Part shown: one piece after another, positions 1 through 12,600 of the stretch | Numbering within the stretch: position 1 is the stretch's first letter | Layout of the letters: each line of letters begins with the position of its first letter | Source: Chaenocephalus aceratus | Taxonomy: Eukaryota > Chordata > Actinopteri > Perciformes > Channichthyidae | Reading direction: 5' to 3' | DNA length: 64,000 nt | NCBI GenBank assembly: GCA_023974075.1 | Contig: CM043801.1 | Span: 25,516,736 to 25,580,735 of the forward strand | Position numbers and translations under genes: made by a program | The notes under the pieces: model-generated | Told to the model about the DNA's origin: nothing | What the model saw: the letters and a program-made list of their open reading frames with translations, nothing else | Databases searched by the model: none

Positions 1-102
1 TTTGTATGACCTCAATGTCAGTCGTACGTTAACTATCTATCTGTTGTTTACTAACGAATGCCTTATTTTAAAACATTTAAATAAGACTTAAACAATTTGC
101 AG

Positions 103-379
103 GTGCACACTGACGCAAATGTAGAGATTCCGCATTACGTCATTGCCAGTCCACACATTGGAGGCAAGTGCTGCCTCTGTTCTCCTCAACCAGTACGCTA
201 CCCGAAAATGTCCACAACACAAGCTTTTGCAGGAGAGCGGCACCAGATCTGCCGCTTCGTGCAGTGATGCAGCACCCTACACCAAAGAAACCCTGATCGC
301 TCTGCACCTACACAACCGGCTGTCGGATCCCTGGATGGAAAACAGTGATGTTGCATGACATGCCTCGAAATAAATGGTG
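103..379 (+). other. candidate non-coding exon upstream of dtna
   Basis: This stretch is richer in GC than its AT-rich surroundings. A plausible acceptor (pyrimidine-poor, ending in TTTGCAG) precedes it and a strong donor (GTAAGT at 380) follows it. It holds a 71-codon open frame (143-358) whose product I do not recognise and which has no low-complexity or membrane character. Since the first coding exon of dtna begins at 4351 right after an acceptor, at least one untranslated exon must lie upstream, and this is a candidate. It is an inference only; it could equally be chance splice-like sequence. Confidence 0.28.
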
Positions 380-2221
380 GTAAGTCGTGTGCAAGTGCGC
401 TGTTGCAGCTGCTATGGAGTACTACGACCTTAACCTACTTTGTCCCACTGGGGGAAATTAGTTACCCCGATCAAGTTTCAGCGATAACAAATGGGGATGT
501 GCGAGGTTAGACACATCAGAAAAGGGGTCGTGTATGCTAGCAGATATTTGTGAAACAATGGGACCTTTGTGTCGCGAACACACAGGTGTCTCTGGAGTGA
601 AAGGTGATGTCTGAGCTGAGTAGGTAGCCTACTATAATGTGCCTGTTGCCTTTATCGCTGTCCTTTTACCTGTGGACTGTAATGCAATGTAAAAGGTTTT
701 CCTAATGTCAAGAGGGCAACTGGACACTTTTCTATTCCCAGGCTTACATCTCTTTTCAAGCTTGTGATTGAAATGCAAATGTAACTCCATCCCATCACAC
801 ATTTGCACAAGAAAACCTTCCATTAAATCTTTGATTGCAATATTTTTGAAACTTTAAAGAAGTAACATAGTTTTAGTTTGTGCAGAGAAAACTCTATTGT
901 AAACAAAATCACAGCAGAACCAGCAAACCGTAAATCTGTACTGTCATTCAACAGGATCCTACAGTTTTGGCCTTTTTGAAGCTGAAACCATGGTGATCAT
1001 CAGCAGGGGACAGAGAGCAGAGGGCCCTCCTGCAGATATCCCATGCTGGTACCAGATAGGAGGAGAAAGCAGTTTTAGCTATACCTTCACAGCATTTACT
1101 ACAACACTAAAGCACAATATGTCTGTGCTGAGCTCTAACTGATTAACCTTAAGTCAATGGCACAGGTTTTTTATTCCTGTCAGGGGATGGGATTCAGATG
1201 CCAGTGTAGTTTTTAGTATCATGATGTAAAAATAACTCTGGCCAATCAGTGCCAACAGCTGCGATGTACCGAGCCGGCCAAACACAGATTGCTCTATAAC
1301 TCAAGTAAGTGCTAGTTTTGGAAATGTTGCATGGCAATATGTTCCCAGTGTATCAAGGAAGATATAAATTAACAGCACTGTCCACTATGTTTTATTGCAC
1401 TGCTACAGAAATAGACTCCTTATATAAATAACTGACTAATAAGGCATTTCTGCAGTTGAATATTCATCCCACAGAAGTTTGTGAAGCATTTAAAAGGTTG
1501 TTTTGGCAGTGCTCGGCCATACCAGTCTCAATGTTTATGGTATGTGATGATTTGTTCTTTTATGGGCAGTTATTTCCTAAAGCTGCCAATGTGACAGTGC
1601 CACAGAGAGAGAGTGATGTGAGCTGGGCACAAGCCAGGAATGAGGTTTGGGGTCTGCAACTAGAGAGCCAGTAAAGCCGTACAAGAATGTGGAGCCTTCT
1701 CATTTGTAGTTAAAGATAGAGACAGGACAAGCTGTATCCTAGCTGGTAGTTTCTAATTTCAGATATCTTCAGTCGTCCATTTGGGCTTCTTTTGTGGTAA
1801 TGTTTCCTTGTTAGAAAAGAGTTATTGTCGTGTACGATTGTTTCTAGAAGGAGGACTTGGCTTTGTAATAACTTTCAAGCTCAGGCGTAGGAAAAGGAAT
1901 ACGAGGATGGTGCTTTATGAAAGGTATGTTGATGATCTTACATGCTCAACACCGAACACTATGTGTTGGCTGTGCTGGTTTAATATCTGCTGTTGCGATA
2001 GATTGTATCCATCTCAGTTATTTCTGAGACTGAAAACAGAGCCCAGAAGGTCACATATCTGGCACTCAGGATGTGTTTTGCTTGTGATGTGCAAAGAATA
2101 TCAATGCTTATCCATGAAATAGTATATATTTGTACACATTGTCTCACTAATGAACAGGCTTTTAAATGTATTACTTTAAAGATGACATTATACATGCTGT
2201 TAGCAGTGGCCTGGTAATACA

Positions 2222-2660
2222 TTGAGGTACTTGTACTTTACTTAAGTATTTTCACATTACGCTATACTTTATACTTTTACTCCACTACATTTAATAGGCA
2301 AATGTTGTACTTTTTACTCCACCACATTTATTTTACATATTTAGTTATTAGTTACTCTGCAGATTTAGGTGATACGAAATTCAAATTGACACTCATTATT
2401 ATATATTATTATAAGTTAAGCTAATAAACACATAAATGCACCAAAAATGTTAATAAAATAATTATAAAATATATTTTGCCTAAAATGTCTAAGCATAACA
2501 AGTCATTTTACTTTTGGTACTTAACGTATTTTTTTTATGATAATACTTTTACTTAAGTACAATTCTTAATGCAAGACTTTTACTTGTAACAGAGTATTTT
2601 TACACTGTAATATTGTTACTTTTACTTAAATCAATAATCTGAGTACTTCTTCTACCTCAG
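2222..2660. repeat. degenerate hAT (Tol2-like) MITE
   Basis: The left part repeats words such as TACTTTACTTAAGTA and ACTCCACTACATTT. The right part carries their inverted equivalents (TTTACTTAAGTAC, GAGTACTTCTTCTACCTC). This pattern is characteristic of the abundant non-autonomous hAT elements of fish. Terminal repeats are worn and I found no clear target duplication. Confidence 0.5.
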
Positions 2661-3213
2661 TCAGTTATTGCTTTGTATAAATCTAACACAACCTTTTATC
2701 TAATTCAGACAATTTAAATAATTGTATTGATGTTTTGCTATTTCTTGTCATAATGATTATGTGGTTAATATTTGCCATCGTTTCTGCAATGCTGTGAGAT
2801 GATTTCCTCAAACACAGCACTTGATTCGGTAATTCCAGGTCAATTTATAAGCTTAATCTTTTCCCTCTTAAAGTGAATTTCAGAGATTCCTATAGCTCCA
2901 TAATTGACTGCCTATACTGACTGAACCAGAGGGGGGGGGGAAGAGTTTGCTGCTGCTGCTTGCTTTTTAACTCTAGGGGAATTCTAATTTCCACACCATG
3001 GGTTTCTTCAGCATAATATTTGGGTATACCAATTAATGTCATGTACGTAATTTGAAATACGACGCCTGCATGATCGACTTTGCAGAAAGAGTGTTTTTGA
3101 AACCACTCGCCCAATAAGTGCCACTGTGCTCTCTCATCCCACCGCGCATTTATTGCACAAAAGATATTTACGAGTAAAAAAACTCTTTAAACTTTGCTTG
3201 TGTGCAGTGGGAG

Positions 3214-3218
<5 letters not shown>

Positions 3219-3259
<41 letters not shown>

Positions 3260-3270
3260 TGTGTGTATGG
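3219..3270. repeat. (GT)n microsatellite with short AT core
   Basis: About 16 GT units are followed by ATATATAT and a few more GT units. The short open frames on both strands across it are repeat translations, not genes. Confidence 0.95.
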
Positions 3271-4351
3271 GGGGGTGACTAGTACTATGTTTTTTACGGA
3301 CGGAGTGGCTGGGATCTTTGCTGCCATGGCAACAAACCACATGACTAGGTGTATTAGATTGCCTTGGACAGTGTGCAGCGAGGCATGGTGTGAGCTCTCT
3401 CTGCTACTCTGCCCCTTTGAAAGTCTTGTCCTTGTCTTACTTAAGTCTTTTCAGTATAGCCCCCTACCCTCCCTTATATGCATGTAAGCACTGTAGTGTG
3501 CTACATTCAATTTGCAAATGTTCTATTTAAAAGAAACTGAAAAAAAGAGGTTCATTTGTATTATCCACGGCCGGATATAGCTAAAATGGGGTCCTAGGGT
3601 TAAAATGTGTTGTGGGCCCCTGTTGTCCCACCATTTGGAATGTAATATTTTGCTTTAAGTTATTTAATTAGGGATGCAATTCACAATGCAAGCACAATAT
3701 ATCTTAAACAGAAATAATGTACATTTAAAGTGAAACGACAAGATCTAGCTGTGACTTGTGAAATGGGCCTCATTTTATAACAGTACTTCTACTAGGTTAA
3801 CCAAGTGGTGAGTGCTTTATAGATTCATTATGTACATGAGTTTAACAAATGTTGTTTTTTTTCAGATGTTTGTGGTTGCAATTTTACTATTGTACAGCAC
3901 AAAGTCAAAAGTCAACACTGTACTTTCTGTACATTTAATTGAACCCTTATTTGCAGATGTACAGCATATATTCAGGAGTTTGCGGATATTTCATTTGTAC
4001 ATACATCAACACTGCCTGTAGACAAAGATATTTGTAATGTCAGCTACATATAGTAGGCCTTCATTAATCCTTATATCTATAATACAGCATCTTCACAAAA
4101 CAGCTGAGTAAAATAAGACATCTTATCATAATTGTATCCAGACTTTCAGTAAGACACAGCAGTTTGTTATTTACATATAATTAAAACACAGGATTTCCTA
4201 TTTTCTCTCACTAATGCTTCTGAAAATAAATGTTTGCAGTTAATTTAAACAAAATTAAGCATTAGGATGTGCATATTCAGTGATTTATGCCTTAATGTGA
4301 ACTGTTTCTGTGTATGAATTCTCTGACATCAGTTTCTCTCCTCTGGTCAGA

Positions 4352-6647
4352 ATGATTGAAGACGTCGGGGGGAGCGGTGACAACATGGCAGATCGAAGGC
4401 AACTGTTTGTGGAGATGAGTGAGTGCTCAGGGCCACGGCTCCGCCTGATCTATGTTTGTCTGCTGTCTGCTCTTTTTATTCACCAATCATAAACATGGCA
4501 AAATCTTGTCTGTAACTTTCTTACAAAAGCAAATATTATGAGGATCAAGTGCCAACACTCGTGTCAACCGGATTGATTTAAACCCTGACAGAGACACACC
4601 CTGTATGACCTCATGCTCTCTCCCATTTACACAGTGTGTAGAGGCTCACTGCTATGGAGACCCAAGATGTTCAATATCAGGTCAATAAGATATAGGGAAG
4701 TAAAATAAAGTGAGGATTGCAGACATAATATAACCATGAAATTGTAAAATATATGATCAATACGATATTTATTTTATTCTATTTGTTTTCATATTGCCAT
4801 GTTTCCTAATGAGACCTTGTCCCAGTTTCTTACTACATACTTAAATCACGAATGAGAAAAAATAATGAAAGTCAATTTGCAGATAAAAATATAATGTATT
4901 TGTGTGCTGTGAGACACAATGCATTGCACACAGTGAGAACTTTGCCATAATGTCTATGCACTATCATTGACATTTCCGATGTCATTTAATGATGAGTAAT
5001 CTTTCCTCAGGGGCTCAAGATTTGGACTCCATACGATTATCGACATACAGAACAGCATGCAAGCTCAGATTTGTGCAGAAGAAATGCAATTGTGAGTATG
5101 ATGCATTGAACCTTTAACCTCATCACTTTGCACAAAATCCTCTGCATCCAAATATTTATATTCGTTTTCCCTGTTTCAGTGCATTTGGTTGACATTTGGA
5201 ACATCATCGAGGCTTTCCGAGAGAATGGCATCAACAACATGGACCTCAGCGCCGACCTCTCAGTGGCTCGTCTAGAAGTCGTACTGTCTACAATTTTTTA
5301 CCAGCTGAACAAACGCATGCCCACCACCCACCAGATTAATGTGGAGTACTCCATCAGCCTGCTGCTCAACTTCCTGCTGGCATCGTATGACCCGTGAGTA
5401 ACGCGTCACGTGATGTCTGTGACTGGTTGTGTTCTTTCTCGTCTGAGGGTTTTGACGTGAGCTAATGTAGTGTGAAATGTGTCTCTGAAGTGTCTACCAA
5501 AGTGGAGTAAAAACACAGACTGTCTACTTTCATAATGTCACAACATGTTTGTGTATATTCTCAAAGCCAATTAAAAAATTGTTCAGATGATGTAATTTAA
5601 TTGCCTTTTAAGGTTGATATGATTATGGGCCGTGACAGCTTTTTTTTTAAAGAACCTCTGACCATTATGTAAATGTCTTTGCTCTTTTTCAGGGAGGGCC
5701 ATGGCAAGATATCTGTATTTGTTGTGAAGATGGCCGTAGCAACCATCTGTGGAGGGAAAATCCTGGATAAATTAAGATGTGAGCAAACAAAACCATCTTT
5801 ATTTCACTTGTAATTGTGAAAAATGTAATTTAAAATCACACATTTTATCCGTGATAAATCAGCTTATTTTCTTCATACAGTTTCTATGTACATTAAGTAA
5901 TGTATTGCTTTGTATTTTCTAATGCAAACTTATTCGTTTCTGTATTTTCTATATCTCTGCCTGCTTAGCCTCTTGCTCATAAAGGAAGGAGCCGTACTGG
6001 CCTAGCTCTTCATGGCTGGTAGAAGTCATTATTCATTATCTGAAGGATAAGGTTTATTACATAATCTACAAAATCTGTGGGTGTAGTCGCAATGGCTCGT
6101 GAAGGGAAAAAAAGGAGGACTATGTTGCTGATGTATTATAACAATTGATTTGAATAACTGCTTGTCTTTGATTTGTTTTCACAAATAAGTGGGATAATTG
6201 TATTGTGTTATGCTGTAATTAGCCGACTGTGGAGGCAACTGCCAATTAGTTTGATTCATTTGTGTAATGTCTCCGTGCGTTTTGTCCCAGATATTTTTTC
6301 CCAGATTTCGGATGCTGCTGGAGTAATGGTGCACTCACAGTTTGACCAATTTCTGAGGGAGGTGCTCAAATTACCCATGGCGGTTTTTGAGGGACCTTCT
6401 TTTGGTTACACTGAACAAGCTGCAAGAACATGCTTTCCACAGGAGGTGAGGGTTCATTAACCACAGAGTGCATCTGTGATTGTTTTAGTATTGACGTTGT
6501 GGGAGATTTTCCCTGACGAATCATCTCCCTCTCCTCTGCAGAAAAAGGTCTCCCTCAATACATTCCTCGATACGTTGATGTCAGACCCGCCCCCTCAGTG
6601 TCTGGTGTGGTTACCTCTCATGCATCGGCTCGCTAACGTGGAGAACG
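4352..6647 (+). other. dtna: dtna exons 1-6: EF-hand-like region
   Basis: These six exons encode residues 1 to about 236. Recognisable family segments are [57 protein letters not shown] and [17 protein letters not shown]. They form the two dystrophin-type EF-hand domains, which in this family no longer bind calcium canonically but pack against the ZZ finger. The last exon ends in phase 1 inside the Val codon that opens the ZZ exon. Confidence 0.93.
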
Positions 6648-9600
6648 GTAAAAATATACACACCAAAATATTTATAAATGTGAAGCTAGCACCTGGGGAG
6701 GATGTACAGTTCATCTTGGCATCCTAATCTTGAGTCAGTATACACAAGCAGTCGTGCATCCAGTGAAGATGACCTATACGGACCTTACACCCTCTTCATG
6801 ACTGAGAGTGTGATGCACTTATGGTCACAAACCACCTCCATTTGAGGGGTCGAAACACAGTCAACATTTATACAACATTCTGGCATCCTGATCTATGTGT
6901 ATTTGGTAAAAATGTAATTATCGTTGCCTTCAAGCCAGACTGAATTGCACATCTGTCCTTTAAATTATTGCAAATTAATCTCCCCTTCTCTTTGCAATGT
7001 GCAACATATCTGTGGGTTTAAACTCACATCTGTCTGTGTGAATGTGTGTGTCCATCTGTGTGTGTGACCCCGCCTCTCCTCCCTGCAGTCTTTCACCCGG
7101 TCGAGTGCTCCTACTGCCGTACTGAGAGTATGATGGGCTTCCGCTACCGCTGCCAGCAATGTCATAATTACCAGCTCTGTCAGGACTGCTTCTGGAGGGG
7201 GCATGCCAGCGGTTCCCATAGCAACCAGCATCAAATGAAGGAGTATACGTCATGGGTAAGGGATGGGATGAGGAGAGGGGCGGGCTGAGGGAGGTGTGTC
7301 TGCACTGGACCAGTCATTGTGGCGGGTTTTTTCCCCGTTCTGCTTCACCACAATGTAAAGATGCAGGTGGCAGTGTTGCCGTAATGTGTTTTTTCTGTTT
7401 CTCCCAGAAATCCCCTGCTAAGAAGTTATCCCATGCCCTCAGTAAGTCACTGAGCTGTGCATCCAGCAGAGAGCCTCTTCACCCCATGTTTCCAGAAATG
7501 CCAGAAAAACCTCTCAACCTCCATCATATTGTGTGAGTTGATCTGCTTTTCCTGACTTCTCTATCTGAGGGTTTCAAATGTTTGCTTTCCTCCCTCAGCT
7601 GATAATTATCTTGTAGCTGCCTCGAAGTCTGAAGTGATTCCAGTCAATCTCTTGGGTCAACTGATCAATGGGGCTTAATTATAGCTCAGGGGATGGCTGT
7701 GAACTGCAACACTGCTGCTACCTTTCCCTTGACTTGACTGATGTGTTATGAATAATGAAACGACAGACTACACAAGCACACACTTTGTTCTATAGAAGGA
7801 GGGTATAAGGATTTATACAGTAATGCTCCTTCTGGGGGAAAAAAACAACCCACCTTGCGTATTTATCTGTTTGTTTTTTTATCTTCAAATTGAAGGTAGT
7901 TGCCCTATTTTACAACCCTTAAACAGCCAAAATGATTCAGATTATTGAACTCAATGTCAGTTTGAGAGCCTGAACAATACTGTATTTATAAAGTATTTGT
8001 TTCAGTATCTGAAAGTAAAACAAATCTGATAATGATACCTATAAATGGATATCGTTTAACACATACACATAATAAATATTGAAACATTCTAAATTGAATT
8101 GGAACACATAATTGTGTCCGAGATATAGCTATTCAAGATATTTATATACTGAAAAATCAAAAAGACAAAAAATAGCAGTAACATGAAAATGAACAGAACA
8201 TACATTTTGTTTCTTGTCTGTTTTGGTAAATTAGTGGAATTTGTAGTTGTAGTGTCTTTGCAATGATGGGCTGATTGTAATGAATCATTTTTATTATTTT
8301 TCTTGTTCTGCACTTTCCTCAGAGATACTTGGTGAGTTTGCTTTGATTATTTAACACGTCACTATATGTGTCTTTGTACTTTATTGTGAGCGTAGATGTT
8401 AGTCCTTTGTTCTGTCTTCATCATATATAGTATATTGTGTAGTTCCATCAGCCCTAGCAAACTCACAGTTTGTCGATTTATGGATTAATTCCTCCATTCA
8501 CTGCATGTTCTCATTGTTTACCACTCCTTTCCTAATGTATTATATCCTTATATATGTCTGACAGCGGGTCATCTACCAAAATAGAAATGTAGAGATTATA
8601 AAATGTAAAGAAATCAACTCATTTTCTGTTTTCTGTCCAGGCCACCGAGACCATTGAACATCACCAGTGACTACTTCTCCAATTCCATGCCTACATCAGG
8701 GAACCCTTACTCCATCAAAAAGTGAGTACAGCCCCAACAATGGATGTCCTGGATTTTAAAGAAAATCTTTTCAGTTTACCACACTCCCTAAAGGCCCCAT
8801 TCCCTGTAGACTCTGTGACCCACACTGTCTTTAGTTCTTTCCTTTATTTTCCATTGTGTGTCTGTGTCTGTACATTTGTATATCCTCATGCCCCCTCTTC
8901 TTCTTTTTGATTCCTTGTGCCAAATGTAAATGGCTTACCTTACAGCAAGAGCAACAGTGTTAGGCAAAAAATACCTCTGACCGAGGCCGCTCCACATCTG
9001 TTTAGAGGGAGAGGGTAAGTCACACAGGTGTGCATCAAGAATGCCTTTGTAGCTCAAATGCATGTGTGAACTAATATAGGTCATAATCATAGGTCATAAA
9101 CGTGAGTGCTGCTTATCCTCCTTAAGGAACCAGTTTTCTTATATAGGGTTGTATACATTGTTTTAATTGAGGGGCTTTTTCCAAAGAGGAAATCAAGGAT
9201 GAAGCATGCATCATAAAAATCATTGGCAATTACTTTGAAGAGTCTGTTAGTAATTCCTTCACACAGAAATGGGAAATACTAACTGCCAGTTTCAAATATA
9301 AGCCGCTTTCAACGTTTCCCTTAATCTCCTCTAGACACCTTAGCATTTAAACTGTTTAATTTCTCAGGCTCGATGTTTATGATGTATTTGTTTGGGATTC
9401 ATTTAATGTTTGTATTTTGGAAGGTAAAAGTATCAGGATTTTTCTCTTAGCCAACACTATTTTCATTCATTACTCAGGCCTGTAGAAAAACCTAGAGATG
9501 TGATGAGTGAGGGTGGTTCTTTACGTTATGCTTGATTTTTTTACTCTCTGCAGTGACACAAAAAAAAACAGGGCTTTCAGAGATTTTTTGCAAAACAATG

Positions 9601-12600
9601 ACTGAGAATACCTTATTACATTCCCAAACTTTATGGCAAGACTTTAGACTTTAAGCCGCTGGATTATGCAGTCTACAGATTTAATATTGCACTTATACAA
9701 TAAAGCACAACAACCTTTGATAGACACATTTAAGAAATAACATTAAAACACAGATTGATGAAGAATTATCTAAATATAGTAATGGTTTAGGCCCACAATG
9801 TTTCTTATGTAGATTTTCTTTTAAAGTTGCGGTAGCCAATATTTATATATCAACAATGGATTAAATGACTATGTGTTGTGTGAAAGGGGTTGCTCATAGT
9901 ATCTTGAGGCCATCATGATGAGATGATGCTTTAGGTGGTATTTTTTATTTATTTAATTAGCTGTTTTGCTAGTAGCTCAGCGCTTTGGTAGCTTGCTGGT
10001 TAATATGTCAAAATGCTAATATATGAGCTTGGCTAGCTACAATTTGAAATACTTAAGAGCTAAGATTAAAGAAGCAAATAAATAACTAAGACATGTTTTA
10101 CAAGAAAGCATGCAATTACTTATATTCATATTTTTTCCACTGGATGTATTCACTATGCATTTCTTTGCTATTGCTGCTTTTTTAAGACATTGTATGGTCA
10201 TAGCTCGCATTGACCCTGAATATTGTCAGTAGAAATGGTTGCTTTAGTAGTTTGTGATGCAGGTGGAATGCCTCTATAAATATTGGAGCTTCATCAAAAA
10301 GAATGTGCATGCATGACATATCTCGGGTGGCAGATTGTTTGGCTTACAAATAATGACTTAAATAGTTTTAATAACAGAGCATTGAGTGATTGAAGCTGAG
10401 AGAATGTAAACACAGAGCTTGTAGAGTCTTATTTTGCTGGGCATGTCCTTAATCGTGCTCCTAGCCTTCATCACTGCCGTCTCTCCCAAACATAACATGG
10501 CCTTGTTTCTCACTAGTCACCCATGAATGGCGGCTTTTCAGCCACTCTCCTCCTCTTCTCCTTTGTTGCGTTTTCTACTTTTCTCTCTCTGCTGCCTCTC
10601 CCCTCGTCTTTCTATTGTCACCTGTGTAATGTGGTGTTTTATGTTTTTTGAAACCCTGCACTGTTCCAGGTTGAGCTACAACCTCGATGTTGCTGATAGA
10701 CTTGCAGACGAACATGCTCTGATTGGTCTCTATGTGAAGCTACTTCAAAAGAACCCCATATCATGGTTAGTTTGGTGTGCCGCTGTGTTTGCCAAACAGC
10801 GGTGGAGACCCAGTGCTCTCCTGAATCGCCCGCTTTGCAAACCTTCCCCTTATCTAACCTATGAGTGTTAGAGCCCTAACGCTGCATGTTGTCAGCTTTA
10901 CATGACACTCGTCACCTCGACACTTGACCATTCTGCTCAGCAGAAATTATAACTGATTTGTATCCAAAATGTCCACCTAGAGATCAGTATTATTTTTGGA
11001 TTTAATACCAAGGTTAAATTCTTTCTTAAAATACCTTGTAAGTATACACACGACTACACAATGTTTAATATTACACTTTTCTCAATCTTAACATGTTGTT
11101 GTCTTTGCCTGAAATATGCATACAAGTAAAAGTCTCATGAAAAAAGTGTTATATTTGCAGCAATGGGAAGGTCATTTTAAAATGTAACGGCTAACAGATC
11201 ACTTTTAACCACCTTACAAATGTAACAACTAATGTACGTTTTTTAATAACTTCGTCAAAGTTATCTTTCTTATTACATTCGATACTCTAACACGTTTAAA
11301 GCTTGGCAATAAAGTGTAATATTTGTAAAAACACAACTGTCAAACTTTTATGACATTTTATATGCAACCACATATTGGATTGGAACAGAGCAACAAAATA
11401 AATGTAATATTTTACATAAAAGATTACGATAGAAAGCAACATATATTCAAATCTAACCCCTTACACCACTTTGTTTGTTGAAATGTATTTATTTTTGTTT
11501 TTTGTAATTATATAAGTCCATTATATGTACTGTAACTCTTTACTCCCAACACTATATTTTTTCAATAAAATTGTACAGCTCCGTATGTTAAGGGAAGATT
11601 AGGTACATTCATTGGTACCAAATACTTTAAACACTTTTAGCATTTGTTTTCCTCAGGTACTCTTTTAATGTGTTGGTAAAGCTGGTGTATTTTTGTTGTA
11701 AAGCAAGACTGATGTGTTTAGATTTATATTTGTACCACATGGAATATGACATATTCTGTATTCCTGTGTTGTTTGTGTTTGTGTGCAATATTATACGTAT
11801 GTGTGTGTTTTTGATTCTCCTTGCATTGTCATTTATCACGTTATCTGTATTATATATCAGCCGCTCCCACATATGTTTCTGAGTGCTTTTACTGAGAAAC
11901 AGTTTCCTTTATCAGTGGTCAGATTATATAAGCAACCCTTCTGTTCTTTAAATACAAATGATTTCTCTAGCTCTATTTTTATGTGATAATCCAACTTCAA
12001 TCCCGCTTTTGTGGTTGACCATAAGTAGCTTAGCGTGATTACTCAGGCCTCTGCTGTGAAACGTCTGAAGCTCGCCTACCAAACAATTAATCTGACTTTT
12101 GATCAAATTAACTTTCTTGGATTTTTCCTGCATAGTTTGTATCGTACGTATATCTGTGTAGTAACTGTGTCCTGTTGTGACTCCATTTTCTTCTCGATCA
12201 GTTTGCTGGAGAGCAGTAGCTATCATGATGAAGAGCACAGTCTCATCGCCCGCTATGCTGCTAGACTGGCTGCTGATGCTGCGGTAAGATATATATTAAT
12301 ATATAAAAGACATTTATTGCTCACAATATCATGGCATCTTTCACCTGAGTCCTCTGCCAAAAATCTGAGAGGATGGGTTAACGTATGCTGCCACTCCGCC
12401 TTCTGCCCTTTTATTGGACGATGATAAAGGAGATTTCAGGTGATGATCATTTCTAAGAAGAATTGTATGCTGGTTTATGTTCGGATCAGGTCTTGACGGA
12501 TGGCTGGTGACTTGACTGTTTTATCCCCCCTGTGAGATATGAGATAAGGTATTGGATGAGGTAAAGCCAGCTCACGTGATGTCTCCTGCTCGGTTCTAAC

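Larger units (their letters stand above)
380..4350. other. upstream intron/flank of dtna, no gene seen
   Basis: This AT-rich sequence has no conserved coding exon that I can recognise. It contains a degenerate hAT-type MITE (about 2222-2660), a GT microsatellite (3219-3270) and a G run near 2931-2940. Short open frames here show no protein similarity I can name. It is probably the first intron of dtna. Confidence 0.5.
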
